Shown here: positions 10,099 through 18,974 of the stretch, piece by piece
Position numbering within the stretch: the stretch's first letter is position 1
Layout: every line of letters starts with the position of its first letter
From: Jeongeupia sp. USM3
GTDB lineage: Bacteria; Pseudomonadota; Gammaproteobacteria; Burkholderiales; Chitinibacteraceae
NCBI RefSeq assembly: GCF_001808185.1
Contig: NZ_CP017668.1
Span: 310,001 to 374,000, forward strand
Direction: 5' to 3'
Length of the DNA: 64,000 bases
The notes under the pieces: model-generated
Told to the model about the DNA's origin: nothing
Seen by the model: only the letters and a program-made list of their open reading frames with translations
Databases searched by the model: none
Translations under genes and position numbers: made by a program

Positions 10099-11784
10099 GT
10101 GTTGAAAGAAACCTTCTCGGTCATGCGCGATCTGCCGCGCGTACGCGAGATCATCACCGTCATGGTGCGGCACGGGCTGGGCAATCTGGTGCACCGGCTC
10201 GGGCTTGCCAAAGGGCTGGAACGCGGCGCCGACCTGCTGCACCTGCCCGGCGACCACGAGATCGAGGCGCTGGAGGCGCCGGTCCGGGTGCGGCGGGCGC
10301 TGGAAGAACTGGGGCCGACCTTCATCAAGCTCGGCCAGGTGCTTGCGACCCGGGTCGACGTGTTCCCGCCCGAGTGGATCGCCGAATTCGAGCAGTTGCA
10401 GAGCAACGTGCCGTCGCTGCCGTTCACCCAGCTCGTTCCCGAGCTGACCGACATCCTCGGCCGCGATCCGCACGAGTTGTTCGACGAACTCGACCCGGTG
10501 CCGATCGGCGCGGCGTCGATCGCGCAGGTGCACCGCGCCAGGCTCAAGGACGGCCGCGACGTGGTGCTCAAGGTGCGCCGGCCCGGCATCACCGCCAAGA
10601 TCGAGGCCGACCTGCGCATCCTTGCGCACATCGCCGGGCTGATGGAGTTCGAGTTTCCCGAAACGCGCCGCTACCAGCCGCGCAAGATTGCCGACGAGTT
10701 CGCGCGTTCGCTGCGGCGCGAGCTCAATCTGTCGTCGGAGGCGCGCAATCAGGAGCGGTTTGCGCAGAACTTTGCCGGCAATGCGGACATCCGGATTCCA
10801 GAGGTGCACTGGGCGTACACGTCCGAGCGGCTCAACGTGCAGGAGTGGATCGGCGGCGTCGCCGGCAACGACCTGGCGCTGGCCGATGCGATGGGGCTGG
10901 ACCGCAAGGTGCTGGCGGCGCATGGCGCCGATGCGGTGCTGAAGATGGTGCTGATCGACGGTTACTTCCATGCCGATCCGCACCCCGGCAACGTCAAGTA
11001 CCTGCCGGACAACAAGATCGCCTTTCTCGATTTCGGCATGGTCGGCCGCCTGCCGCATCCGCGCCGCGACCAGATCGTCGACCTGCTGGCGGCGCTGGCC
11101 GAGCGCGACGAGCACGGCATCCTCAACGTGCTGCTCGAATGGACCGGCGACACCGTCGTCGACGAGGAAAAGCTCGGCATCGACATTGCCGAGTTCATGT
11201 TCAACTACGAGAACCTGCCGCTCAAGGACATCCGTTTCGGCGCCTTGCTCGGCGACGTCGCCAGCCTGATGCGCGAGCACGAGATCACCCTGCCGTCCGA
11301 TCTGACCTTGCTGTTCAAGGCGCTGGTCACCCTGGAGGGGCTGGGTCGCCAGCTCGATCCGGGTTTCCAGATGGTGCCGCACCTGACGCCGTTCGTGCGC
11401 GAGGTGATCCTGGCGAGGTTCCAGCCCCGATCGCTCTACAAGAAGGGCAAGGACGGCCTCTACGAGGCGTTCCACCTGGTCGCCGGCCTGCCGCGCGATA
11501 TCGGCAAGCTGATCAAGCAGGCGCGGCGCGGCAACCTGCGCGTCGACCTCGACCTGAAGCGGCTCGACCGCTTCGGCAGCCAGTTGGCCAAGAGCGCCAA
11601 CCGCTTGACGATGGGCATCGTCACCGGCGCGCTGATCATCGGTTCGTCGATCGTGATGACGGTCGACAGCGGTCCCATGCTGTTCGGCCTGCCGGCGCTC
11701 GGTTTCCTCGGCTTCCTGATCGCCTTCTTCAACACCATCTGGCTGGTGTTCTCGATCTGGGTGTCGGGCAAGGAAGAGCGTTAG
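10099..11784 (+). CDS. UbiB/ABC1-family kinase-like protein
   Basis: Atypical kinase-like protein of the ADCK/UbiB family, linked to ubiquinone synthesis or lipid homeostasis. The 561 residues contain the family hallmarks: FIKLGQVLATR (KxGQ motif, near residue 75), AAASIAQVHRA, a catalytic-loop DGYFHADPHPGN and IAFLDFGMVG. Two transmembrane helices close the C-terminus (about 510-555). It starts at GTG 10099 after GGGAGA. No ubiE or ubiJ lies beside it, so it may be a UbiB paralogue rather than ubiB itself; no symbol is given. Confidence 0.9.
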   Translation: MLKETFSVMRDLPRVREIITVMVRHGLGNLVHRLGLAKGLERGADLLHLPGDHEIEALEAPVRVRRALEELGPTFIKLGQVLATRVDVFPPEWIAEFEQLQSNVPSLPFTQLVPELTDILGRDPHELFDELDPVPIGAASIAQVHRARLKDGRDVVLKVRRPGITAKIEADLRILAHIAGLMEFEFPETRRYQPRKIADEFARSLRRELNLSSEARNQERFAQNFAGNADIRIPEVHWAYTSERLNVQEWIGGVAGNDLALADAMGLDRKVLAAHGADAVLKMVLIDGYFHADPHPGNVKYLPDNKIAFLDFGMVGRLPHPRRDQIVDLLAALAERDEHGILNVLLEWTGDTVVDEEKLGIDIAEFMFNYENLPLKDIRFGALLGDVASLMREHEITLPSDLTLLFKALVTLEGLGRQLDPGFQMVPHLTPFVREVILARFQPRSLYKKGKDGLYEAFHLVAGLPRDIGKLIKQARRGNLRVDLDLKRLDRFGSQLAKSANRLTMGIVTGALIIGSSIVMTVDSGPMLFGLPALGFLGFLIAFFNTIWLVFSIWVSGKEER

Positions 11785-11898
11785 TGCCCTGCACGTGATA
11801 AATCGTGCGTTAAGGGGCGACGGATTTGTGTGCGGATCAAGGCGCGAGGCGGCGTCATGGCCGTAGCCATGGCGACGACGGGCAACGCAGCGTCACAC

Positions 11899-11936
11899 AA
11901 AAAGGCGCGCCAAAAAACGAAAGTTTTGTGGCGTGC
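11899..11936 (-). terminator. Probable terminator of the pirin-like operon
   Basis: On the minus strand GCACGCCACAAAAC pairs imperfectly with GTTTTTTGGCGCGC around a TTTC loop and is followed by five Ts. It lies just past the stop of the pirin-like gene. Confidence 0.6.
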
Positions 11937-11942
11937 AGGGCA

Positions 11943-12503
11943 TTACCCTTCGAGCCAGATCAGCGCGTGGCTGCGGCAGCCTGCATGGAGGGTCGCCGCG
12001 CCGTCGATGGCGTGTTCGCCGCCGGCGGCGACCGGGGTGCAGCCGTCCTGCAGCGCGCCCTTGATGACGATGACGCGGGCGCGGTGTCCGTCGGGCAGCG
12101 TCCAGCTCGCGGCGGTATCGAGGTGAAGGTCGAGCAATGCGCCCGGCCACGGCAGTGGCGATGCGCACTGGCCGATGCGCCCGGCCAGCAGCCGGGTCCG
12201 GCTGCCCGGCGCGGTCACCACCGGGATCTGCGTCCTGCATAGCCGTCTGGGCGAGGTCGCCGGCGTTGAAATCTGGATGCCGCGGATGGCCAGGCCGGAT
12301 TCCGCGCTGGGGCTGCCGGCCAGCGGCCCGATGTAGAGCCCGCCCGGATACAGCGATTCGCCGCCGTCGAGCAGCAGCCGGCCGGCCGATTCCTCGAGCA
12401 GGTAGATCAGACCGGCACTGGCGCAAGGGGGGTGGGCCTCGTCGAACAAACGCCAGGCCGCTTGGACCTGGCGTTTGTCGAAGCGCGCTTCGGGGTTGGA
12501 CAT
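11943..12503 (-). CDS. Pirin-like cupin protein, short form
   Basis: A 186-residue protein whose middle (IPVVTAPGSRTRLLAGRIG, then PWPGALLDLHL and RARVIVIKGAL) resembles the C-terminal cupin half of pirins. The typical N-terminal half with its metal-binding histidine cluster is not present, so this is either a one-domain relative or an N-terminally reduced copy. Function is unknown; some pirins act as quercetinases or redox sensors. It lies 13 bp downstream of the 69-residue exported protein gene and is probably co-transcribed. Confidence 0.55.
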   Translation of the reverse strand: MSNPEARFDKRQVQAAWRLFDEAHPPCASAGLIYLLEESAGRLLLDGGESLYPGGLYIGPLAGSPSAESGLAIRGIQISTPATSPRRLCRTQIPVVTAPGSRTRLLAGRIGQCASPLPWPGALLDLHLDTAASWTLPDGHRARVIVIKGALQDGCTPVAAGGEHAIDGAATLHAGCRSHALIWLEG

Positions 12504-12516
12504 GGTCGGGGTCCGG

Positions 12517-12726
12517 TCAGCCTGCCGCCGAACCCGGGCCGGCCTGCTTGTGCAGCCACTCGAGCCGGTCTTGCGACTTGGTGTCGCCAGCGTCGGCGAC
12601 GCGGGTCGGCGCGGTGTGGAAGTTGGCGCGGCTGCCGTCGAACTGGGTCGGCATCGCGTCGGCGCTGGCCAGTTGCGACAGGCTCAGCAGGCCGCCGAAA
12701 GCGGCAAGGGTCAGCAGTTTCTTCAT
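12517..12726 (-). CDS. Small exported protein, function unknown
   Basis: Sixty-nine residues beginning with a clear signal peptide, MKKLLTLAAFGGLLSLSQ followed by LASA, leaving a mature peptide of about 45 residues that is polar and lacks cysteine. I do not recognise a family. It probably forms a two-gene operon with the pirin-like gene downstream. Support comes from the signal peptide and tight spacing only. Confidence 0.6.
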   Translation of the reverse strand: MKKLLTLAAFGGLLSLSQLASADAMPTQFDGSRANFHTAPTRVADAGDTKSQDRLEWLHKQAGPGSAAG

Positions 12727-12845
12727 GGTGTTTTGCTCCAGTGATTGCGCGTGGTCGGCGCGTTGGGCCGGTCGCCGGGTTGGCGCCGGCCGGTCTCGGC
12801 CTCGTGGGCCTTTTTGTGTGCTGCTGGTTGGGGCTGGCGTGACGG

Positions 12846-13451
12846 TCAGGCCAGCGCAGCGATTTCCTTCTCTGCCGCAGCCAGCGATTCGTTCTTCACC
12901 GCGTCGCCCATGCCCATGCCTTCGGCGCGGACAAAGCGGACATTGTCGATGCCGAAGAAGGCGAACACGGTCGTCAGGTAGCTTTCCTGATGGTCCAGCG
13001 CGCGCATCGCTTCGCTGGTCGAGTAGAAGCCGCCGCGGCTCGAGGCGACGATCACGGTCTTGTCACCGGCAAGGCCCACCGGGCCGTTCTCGGTGTACTT
13101 GAAGGTGCGGCCGGCCTGGGCGACGCGGTCGATCCACGCCTTGAGCTGGCTCGGTACCGAGAAGTTGTACATCGGCGCGCCGATGACGACGACGTCGGCG
13201 GCAAGGAACTGCTGCAGCAGCGCTTCGGTGCGCTGGTTCTCGGCGCGCTGCACCTCGGTCTGGGCGTCGACGCCGAGGCGGAAGCCGAGCGAGTCGATCG
13301 ACAGGTGGCTCGGGGCTTCCTGGGCCAGGTCGAGATAGTCGACCGTGGTGTTCGGATGCTTGGCTTGCCATTCGCGGGTGATGCGGGCGGTCAGTTGGCG
13401 CGAGACCGAGTTGTCGGCGAGGACGCTGGAATCGATGTGCAGCAGCTTCAT
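12846..13451 (-). CDS. azoR: FMN-dependent NADH-azoreductase
   Basis: Flavodoxin-fold quinone/azo reductase of 201 residues. It reduces quinones or azo compounds with NADH through FMN. Diagnostic segments are MKLLHIDSSVLADNSVSRQL at the N-terminus, GAPMYNFSVPSQLKAWIDR (FMN site, near residue 95), and VIVASSRGGFY in the middle. The start at 13451 gives family length; upstream in-frame extension is non-coding. It diverges from a LysR-type regulator that probably controls it. Confidence 0.93.
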   Translation of the reverse strand: MKLLHIDSSVLADNSVSRQLTARITREWQAKHPNTTVDYLDLAQEAPSHLSIDSLGFRLGVDAQTEVQRAENQRTEALLQQFLAADVVVIGAPMYNFSVPSQLKAWIDRVAQAGRTFKYTENGPVGLAGDKTVIVASSRGGFYSTSEAMRALDHQESYLTTVFAFFGIDNVRFVRAEGMGMGDAVKNESLAAAEKEIAALA

Positions 13452-13566
13452 GGTGGGACTCTCCTGAATGTGTCGGGTCGCGTTGATGCGATGGACGTAT
13501 TGTGGTCTTGCATCCAATCGGCGATAAGCCGGCAAAAATGCGATACATTGTCCTGTTGGTGGAACA

Positions 13567-14499
13567 ATGGTGTGGGCAATGCTCGATCTCAACGACATGC
13601 TTTTCTTTGCCGAAGTCGCCGGACAGGGCGGTTTCAGCGCGGCCAGCCGCAGCCTCGGCATTCCGAAATCGCGGCTGTCGCGGCGGGTGGCCGAACTCGA
13701 AGCCAGGCTGGGGGTGCGGTTGCTGCAGCGGACGACGCGCAAGCTGTCGCTCACCGACGCCGGCGAGCGCTACTACCGCCACTGCCTGGCGATCCGCGAC
13801 GAGGCAAGGGCCGCCGAGGAGGCGGTGCAGGAGATCCAGTCCGAGCCGCGCGGCACGCTCAAGGTCAGTTGTCCGGTGACGCTGGCGCAATGGTCGCTGG
13901 CGCCGCTGCTCGGCGAGTTCATGGCGCGTTATCCGCAGGTGCGGCTGAACCTGCTGATCGCCAACCGGCCGATCGACGTGATCGACGAAGGCATCGACGT
14001 TGCGCTGCGGGTGCGCCCGGTACTGCAGGACAGCGCGACGCTGGTCGTCAAGAAACTCGGCGTCAGCCGGACGATTCTGGTCGCCAGCCCCGAACAGCTG
14101 TTGCGGCAGGGGCAGCCGGGCGGGCCGGACGAGTTGTCCTGGCTCGATACGGTGGCAACCGGCGAGAGCGACGGGCGGGTGCAGTGGCTGCTGAACGGGC
14201 CGGGCGGCGCCGAATATCCGTTCAATCATTACCCGAGGCTGGTGGCCGAAGACCTGCAGACGCTGCGCAGCGCCGCGGTCGGTGGCGTCGGGATGGCGCT
14301 GATGCCCGATTTCATGTGTCGCGACGAGCTGAAATCCGGCGCGCTGGTCCAGGTGTTGCCGGACTGGTTTCCGCCTCCGGGCATCGTCCACGCGGTCTAC
14401 CCGAGTCGTCGCGGGCTGCTGCCGGCGGTGCGGGCGTTGCTCGGCTTCCTCGGCGAGCGCATCTGCGACGAGGATGTGGCCCGTTACACGCGGGGCTGA
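13567..14499 (+). CDS. LysR-family transcriptional regulator
   Basis: A LysR-type regulator of 310 residues. The N-terminal winged helix (LNDMLFFAEVAGQGGFSAAS, then SRLSRRVAELEARLGVRLLQR) is followed by a periplasmic-binding-protein-like effector domain from about residue 90. Divergent placement 115 bp from azoR suggests that it regulates the azoreductase, as in many proteobacteria; the inducer is unknown. ATG 13567 has GGTGGA before it; ATG 13579 is an alternative start. Confidence 0.9.
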   Translation: MVWAMLDLNDMLFFAEVAGQGGFSAASRSLGIPKSRLSRRVAELEARLGVRLLQRTTRKLSLTDAGERYYRHCLAIRDEARAAEEAVQEIQSEPRGTLKVSCPVTLAQWSLAPLLGEFMARYPQVRLNLLIANRPIDVIDEGIDVALRVRPVLQDSATLVVKKLGVSRTILVASPEQLLRQGQPGGPDELSWLDTVATGESDGRVQWLLNGPGGAEYPFNHYPRLVAEDLQTLRSAAVGGVGMALMPDFMCRDELKSGALVQVLPDWFPPPGIVHAVYPSRRGLLPAVRALLGFLGERICDEDVARYTRG

Positions 14500-14726
14500 C
14501 CGCCTGACGCGCTGATGCAGCGGGGGATGTGCGGCGTCCTGCCGGCAGCCTCCGTGCAGGACAAATCCGTTCCGTCAGCTGCAAACCATTCACGGGGCCG
14601 GCGATGATGCCGTGCTCCGGGTCGCCGATCCGCTTCGATCCCGCATGCAATGGCGCCGGCATCGGCCCGGCCTGCCGTGCGGATTCCGGTCGATGAAGTC
14701 CCCGCCAGCGATGCGGCCAGCGGCGA

Positions 14727-15314
14727 TCAGGCCGGCGCGGGGTGCGTACCCAGCAGCAGGTCCGCGACCTCCATCAACTCCGCCTCGGCCTCGGCCGCCG
14801 CTTGGTCGGACTGCCGAAGCATCAGGTCGTTGGCGTAGCCAATGGCCAGAAAGAACAGTTGCCTGGCTGCGCGCCTGGACGAGCTGCAGCGGAAGACACC
14901 GGCCTCGACGCCATGGTCGATCAATGTCGCCAGCATCTGCTGCCACTGCTCGTCCACGGCCTGGTAGGTCTTGGCCAGCGCCGGGTCGTGCATCGCTTCA
15001 TCCCAGGCATCCAGCCAGAGCACCCAGGCGTCGTCGCCCTTGGCGGGCAGGCAGTTGCGAAGGAAGGCCCGCAGCGCGTCGTCCGGCTGCATGCCTGCAA
15101 CCAGGGCGCCGACTTCCTGTAGCTGCGCGTTGGCAAACCGCAAGAACGCTTCCCGGCGAAGCTCGTTCCAGTCGGCGAAGTAGTGATAGATGTGGCTTCG
15201 CGACAAGCCTGCGTCATCGGCAAGGTCGCGGGTCGAGACATTGGCGAAGCCCATGGTCCTGAAGAGTTTCAGGGCCGAGTCGATGATCTGGTCTTTGCGG
15301 TTGGATGGCGGCAA
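14727..15314 (-). CDS. TetR-family repressor
   Basis: A 195-residue TetR regulator. The N-terminal helix-turn-helix reads IIDSALKLFRTMGFANVSTRDLADDAGLSRSHIYHYF, shown here only to residue level for the fold, and the ligand-binding domain follows to the C-terminus. It diverges from the six-TM transporter gene, with a double palindromic operator between them. This strongly suggests autoregulation and control of the transporter. The ligand is unknown. Confidence 0.93.
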   Translation of the reverse strand: MPPSNRKDQIIDSALKLFRTMGFANVSTRDLADDAGLSRSHIYHYFADWNELRREAFLRFANAQLQEVGALVAGMQPDDALRAFLRNCLPAKGDDAWVLWLDAWDEAMHDPALAKTYQAVDEQWQQMLATLIDHGVEAGVFRCSSSRRAARQLFFLAIGYANDLMLRQSDQAAAEAEAELMEVADLLLGTHPAPA

Positions 15315-15368
15315 AGCGGGGTGCCTGCTGGTTGGTTCCGTGATTGGCAGGATACCCGCTCTTGCGAT

Positions 15369-15406
15369 TTGAGCGGTCGCTCAAGTAATATTGAGCGACC
15401 GCTCAA
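15369..15406. promoter_or_regulatory. Tandem palindromic TetR operators
   Basis: Two 16-bp sites, 15369-15384 and 15391-15406, each TTGAGCG-2nt-CGCTCAA with perfect 7-bp arms. The centres are 22 bp apart, about two helical turns, and the two sites are reverse complements of each other. They lie between the TetR gene and the transporter gene, ideal for two repressor dimers on one DNA face. Confidence 0.88.
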
Positions 15407-15422
15407 TTTTTTCGTGTAATCC

Positions 15423-16373
15423 ATGAACAGCATTCCTCCATCGGCCTCCTGCGCGCCGGCGCAAGGTATCGGCCAGCAGACGGCTGCCGGTACGCTCAAG
15501 GCTATTGCAAAGGCCTATCCGGGGCAACTGTCGGTCACCCTGTCACTGGTGGCCCTCGAAAACGCGCTGCTGCTGGCTTACCCGCTCTTTGCCGGATTTG
15601 CCGTGAACGCCATCATCCGCGGCGATGTATCGAGCGCGATCTGGTATGCCGCGGTGGTGCTGTCGTTCTGGCTGGTGGGCGCCGCACGCCGGGCGATGGA
15701 CACACGCACCTTCACCCGCATCTACGCCGACCTGGCTGTGGACGTGGTGCTTGCCCAGCGTCTTCAGCAGCAGCCGACGTCGACCGCCGCGGCGCGCGTC
15801 GTGCTGGCGCGCGAGTTCGTGGATTTTTTCGAGAAGCATGTGCCGATCATCACCACCGCCTTGGTGTCGATGTTCGGCGCGGCAGCCATGCTGTTGATCA
15901 TCGAGCCGTGGCTGGGCCTGGCGAGCACGGCCGCACTGCTCGTTTGCATCACGAGGCTGCCGAAATTTGCCCGACGCAACGAAGCGCTGCACGAGCGCCT
16001 GAATGACAGGCTCGAGAACGAAATCCGGATGGTCGAGCGAGCCGGCTCGAAGACCCTGCTGCGTCACTACACCGTGCTGTCGAAGCTGAGGATCTGGCTC
16101 TCGGACCGCGAGGCCTCGGCGTTCCTGGTGGTCGGCACGGCGGCGGCATTGCTCTTCGCCCTCGCCATCGTGCAGCTGGCCACGACGCCGGCAGTGACGC
16201 CGGGTCATGTGTATGCGGTCATGACCTATCTGTGGACGTTCGTGACCAGCCTGGATGAGGCGCCGGCGATGGTTGACCAGATGGCAAGGCTCAGGGATAT
16301 CGGCCGGCGCGTGAGTCCGGGCTTCGACGGCACCCCGCAGGCGGTGCCGGAGGGGTCGGCACGCACGCGCTGA
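15423..16373 (+). CDS. ABC-transporter-type six-TM protein lacking an ATPase domain
   Basis: A 316-residue membrane protein with about six hydrophobic segments arranged like one ABC exporter TM domain (SLVALENALLLAYPLFAGF near residue 40, then pairs near 75, 150 and 240-275). It ends about 40 residues after the last helix with no Walker A, signature or Walker B motif. This matches the family of free-standing ABC six-TM proteins. No separate ATPase gene is adjacent, so the energy source is unknown. The TetR repressor next door points to induction by a small molecule. Confidence 0.8.
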   Translation: MNSIPPSASCAPAQGIGQQTAAGTLKAIAKAYPGQLSVTLSLVALENALLLAYPLFAGFAVNAIIRGDVSSAIWYAAVVLSFWLVGAARRAMDTRTFTRIYADLAVDVVLAQRLQQQPTSTAAARVVLAREFVDFFEKHVPIITTALVSMFGAAAMLLIIEPWLGLASTAALLVCITRLPKFARRNEALHERLNDRLENEIRMVERAGSKTLLRHYTVLSKLRIWLSDREASAFLVVGTAAALLFALAIVQLATTPAVTPGHVYAVMTYLWTFVTSLDEAPAMVDQMARLRDIGRRVSPGFDGTPQAVPEGSARTR

Positions 16374-16398
16374 GCCGGCCGGATCGGGGGGGGGCTGA

Positions 16399-16430
16399 CA
16401 AAAAAGCCCGGCACAGGCCGGGCTTTTTCG
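16399..16430. terminator. Bidirectional terminator
   Basis: AAAAAAGCCCGGC-ACAG-GCCGGGCTTTTT forms a 9-bp stem with A and T runs on both sides. It sits between two convergent genes (the six-TM gene and the binding-protein gene). Confidence 0.92.
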
Positions 16431-16441
16431 GGGAGTTCGGC

Positions 16442-17191
16442 TTACTTGCCGAAATACTTGCCGTAGATCGTCTGGTAGGTGCCGTCGGCCTTGATGGCGC
16501 CGAGGCCCTTGTTGATCTGGTCGAGCAACTGCTTGTTGCCCTTGCGCACGGCGATGCCGTAGTACTCCTTCTTGAAACTCTTGTCGTCGACGAGCTTGAA
16601 CTTCGCGCCCGGGTTGTTCTTCAGGTAGTTCTTGACCACGGCGTTGTCGCCGACCACGGCCTGCAGGCCGCCGTCGCGCAGTTCCTGCATCGCCAGCGTG
16701 ATGCTCTCGTAGCGGCGGATGTCCGGCGTGGTCTTGCCGAAGGCGTTCTGCGACACGATGTCGCCGGTGGTGCCGGTCTGCACGCCGATCTTCTTGCCCT
16801 TCAGGTCGGACAGGGTTGCGACCTTGCTGCCTTCGGGGACGACGATCAGCTGTTGCGCTTCGAAGTAGGGCTGGCTGAAGTCCATGGTCTTCTGGCGGTC
16901 CGGCGTGATCGTGATCGCCGACGCGGCGATGTCGATGTCGCCGTTGTTCAGGCTCATGAACAGGCCTTCCCACGGCGTGTTGACCATCTTGATGTCGAGG
17001 CCGGTCTTCTTGCCGATGGCGGCGATGATGTCGGCGTCGAAACCGACGACCTCGCGCTTCTGGTTCAGCGACTCGAACGGCGCGAACGTGGCTTCGGCGC
17101 CGGCGGTGTAAGTGCGGGCCAGCGCGGTGGTCGGCGCGGCGATGGCGGCACAGGCGATCAGGGTGGCAAGCAGTGAGCGGGCGGATTTCAT
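16442..17191 (-). CDS. Amino-acid ABC transporter periplasmic binding protein
   Basis: A 249-residue solute-binding protein of the polar/basic amino-acid family (cluster 3, relatives of HisJ, ArtJ and GlnH). After the signal peptide (MKSARSLLATLIACAAIAAP) come the family segments FAPFESLNQKREVVGFDADI, then NNGDIDIAASAITITPDR and GVQTGTTGD. I chose ATG 17191 because AAGGA is well spaced from it; ATG 17200 would overlap its own ribosome site. No permease or ATPase genes are adjacent. Specificity cannot be set from sequence. Confidence 0.9.
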   Translation of the reverse strand: MKSARSLLATLIACAAIAAPTTALARTYTAGAEATFAPFESLNQKREVVGFDADIIAAIGKKTGLDIKMVNTPWEGLFMSLNNGDIDIAASAITITPDRQKTMDFSQPYFEAQQLIVVPEGSKVATLSDLKGKKIGVQTGTTGDIVSQNAFGKTTPDIRRYESITLAMQELRDGGLQAVVGDNAVVKNYLKNNPGAKFKLVDDKSFKKEYYGIAVRKGNKQLLDQINKGLGAIKADGTYQTIYGKYFGK

Positions 17192-17249
17192 GGGCGGCAT
17201 TTCCTTCTGGTATTAGCCGCCCAAGCATCCGCGCGTCATCAGGACAGCG

Positions 17250-17696
17250 TCAATGCGAGTATTCCGCAATCGCGTCGTGAATCGTTCTGGCCATCGCGCG
17301 CAGGCCGTTGCCGCGCGATGCGGTCAGGAAACGCTGCAGGCCGAGCGACGCCAGCCAGGCCTCGAAGTCGAAGCCGGCCAGCTCGGCCGGGGTGCGGCCG
17401 TGGTAGGCGGTCAGCAGCAGCGCGAGCAGGCCCTTGACGATGCGCGAGTCGCTGTCGGCGGCGACGAGCAGCCGGCCGTCCTGCCAGCCGGTGACGATCC
17501 AGGCGGTGCTTTCGCAGCCGGCTACGCGGTACTCGTCGTTGCGGAAAGCGTCGGGCAGCGGCGGCAGTTCGCGCGCCAGCTGGACCAGCAACCGGTTCCT
17601 GGCTTCCCAGCCGGCCGCCGCCTCGAGCCTTTCGGCCAGCGCATTGCGGTCGAGCGCCGTGCCGAAGGGGTGATCGAACGGGGGCGGATGGCTCAT
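17250..17696 (-). CDS. sufE: SufE-type sulfur acceptor
   Basis: A 148-residue SufE/CsdE protein that accepts persulfide sulfur from the cysteine desulfurase and passes it to Fe-S scaffold proteins. The acceptor cysteine is C61 in VAGCESTAW, and the IVKGLLALLLTAYHGRTP segment is typical. Its ATG overlaps the stop of the desulfurase gene upstream (ATGA), so the pair is translationally coupled. It could equally be named csdE; partner and order do not decide. Confidence 0.87.
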   Translation of the reverse strand: MSHPPPFDHPFGTALDRNALAERLEAAAGWEARNRLLVQLARELPPLPDAFRNDEYRVAGCESTAWIVTGWQDGRLLVAADSDSRIVKGLLALLLTAYHGRTPAELAGFDFEAWLASLGLQRFLTASRGNGLRAMARTIHDAIAEYSH

Positions 17697-18910
17697 CGCA
17701 GCAACTCCAGTGTCGATGCCAGTGCGGCCAGCGCGGTGTCGACGTCGGCGTCGGTGTTGTAGGCGGCGAACGAAAAGCGCAGGCTGCCGGCGATGCCCAG
17801 CGCCTGGTGCAGCGGTCCGGCGCAGTGCTGGCCGACGCGGGCGGCGACGCCGTAACCGTCGAGGAACTGCGCGACATCGTACGGGTGGATGCCGTCGAAG
17901 GTCAGCGCGCTGATCGCGCCGCGCGGTGCGCCCGCACCCAGGATACGGACATCGTCGAGTCCGGCCAGGCCGGCCTCGAAGCGGTCGCGCAACGCCAGTT
18001 CGTGGGCGAGCAGGGCGTCGCGGTCGAGGTTGGCGAGCCAGCCCAGCGCCGCGGCAAGGCCGACCGCCTGCGCGATCGGCGGCGTGCCGGCCTCGAAGCG
18101 GAACGGCGGTTCGGCGAAGGTCGTGCCGTCGAACGACACGCGCTCGATCATTTCGCCGCCGCCTTGCCATGGCGGCATCTGCGCGAGCAGTTCGCGCCGC
18201 GCCCACAGTGCGCCGATGCCGGTCGGGCCGTAGGCCTTGTGGCCCGAGAATGCATAGAAATCGGCGCCGAGGGCTTGCACGTCGACGCCATCGTGGGCGA
18301 TGCCCTGCGCGCCGTCGACGAGCACCGTTGCACCGGCGGCCTTGGCCGCGGCGATCATGGCCGCAAGCGGCGGCTGCACGCCGGTGGCGTTCGAGCACTG
18401 CGTCAGCCCGACCAGCTTGACGCCCCGGGCCAGCAGCGCTTGGTAAGCGTCCGGGTCGAGCTGGCCGTCGGCACCGAGCGGCACCGGCCGGACGACGGCA
18501 CCGGTCTGCTGTGCGACGAGCTGCCACGGTACGATGTTGGCGTGGTGCTCGAGCGTCGACAGCAGCACCACGTCGCCGGGGCGCAGGTTCGCGCGGCCCC
18601 AGCTGTAGGCGGCCAGATTGATCGCTTCGGTCGTGCCGCGGGTAAAGACGATTTCGTCGGCATGGGCGGCGTTCAGGTGCGCGGCGATGCGCGTGCGCGC
18701 CCCTTCGAACGCGTCGGTCGCCGCGCTGCCGAGCCGGTGCGCGGCGCGGTGGACGTTGGCATTGGCGGTTTCGTAGAAGGTCCGCTCGGCGTCGAGCACC
18801 GTTGCTGGCTTGTGCGTCGTCGCGGCGTTGTCGAGGTAGACCAGGTCCGGATGATGGCGGAAGACCGGGAATTCGTCGCGGATGCGGGCGGCGGAGAAAG
18901 GCGCGTTCAT
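17693..18910 (-). CDS. sufS: Group II cysteine desulfurase (SufS/CsdA)
   Basis: PLP enzyme that removes sulfur from cysteine as an enzyme-bound persulfide for Fe-S cluster assembly. The 405 residues include the PLP lysine K225 in FSGHKAYGPTG and the catalytic C363 in RVGQHCAGPLH. The short active-site loop marks it as type II. It forms a two-gene operon with sufE, without sufBCD nearby, which resembles the csdA-csdE arrangement. Confidence 0.92.
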   Translation of the reverse strand: MNAPFSAARIRDEFPVFRHHPDLVYLDNAATTHKPATVLDAERTFYETANANVHRAAHRLGSAATDAFEGARTRIAAHLNAAHADEIVFTRGTTEAINLAAYSWGRANLRPGDVVLLSTLEHHANIVPWQLVAQQTGAVVRPVPLGADGQLDPDAYQALLARGVKLVGLTQCSNATGVQPPLAAMIAAAKAAGATVLVDGAQGIAHDGVDVQALGADFYAFSGHKAYGPTGIGALWARRELLAQMPPWQGGGEMIERVSFDGTTFAEPPFRFEAGTPPIAQAVGLAAALGWLANLDRDALLAHELALRDRFEAGLAGLDDVRILGAGAPRGAISALTFDGIHPYDVAQFLDGYGVAARVGQHCAGPLHQALGIAGSLRFSFAAYNTDADVDTALAALASTLELLR

Positions 18911-18974
18911 CGGCGTGCGCTGCTCATGACTGAGGAAGGGGGGTGGAAGCGGACGGCGATTGTATAATGCCGCG

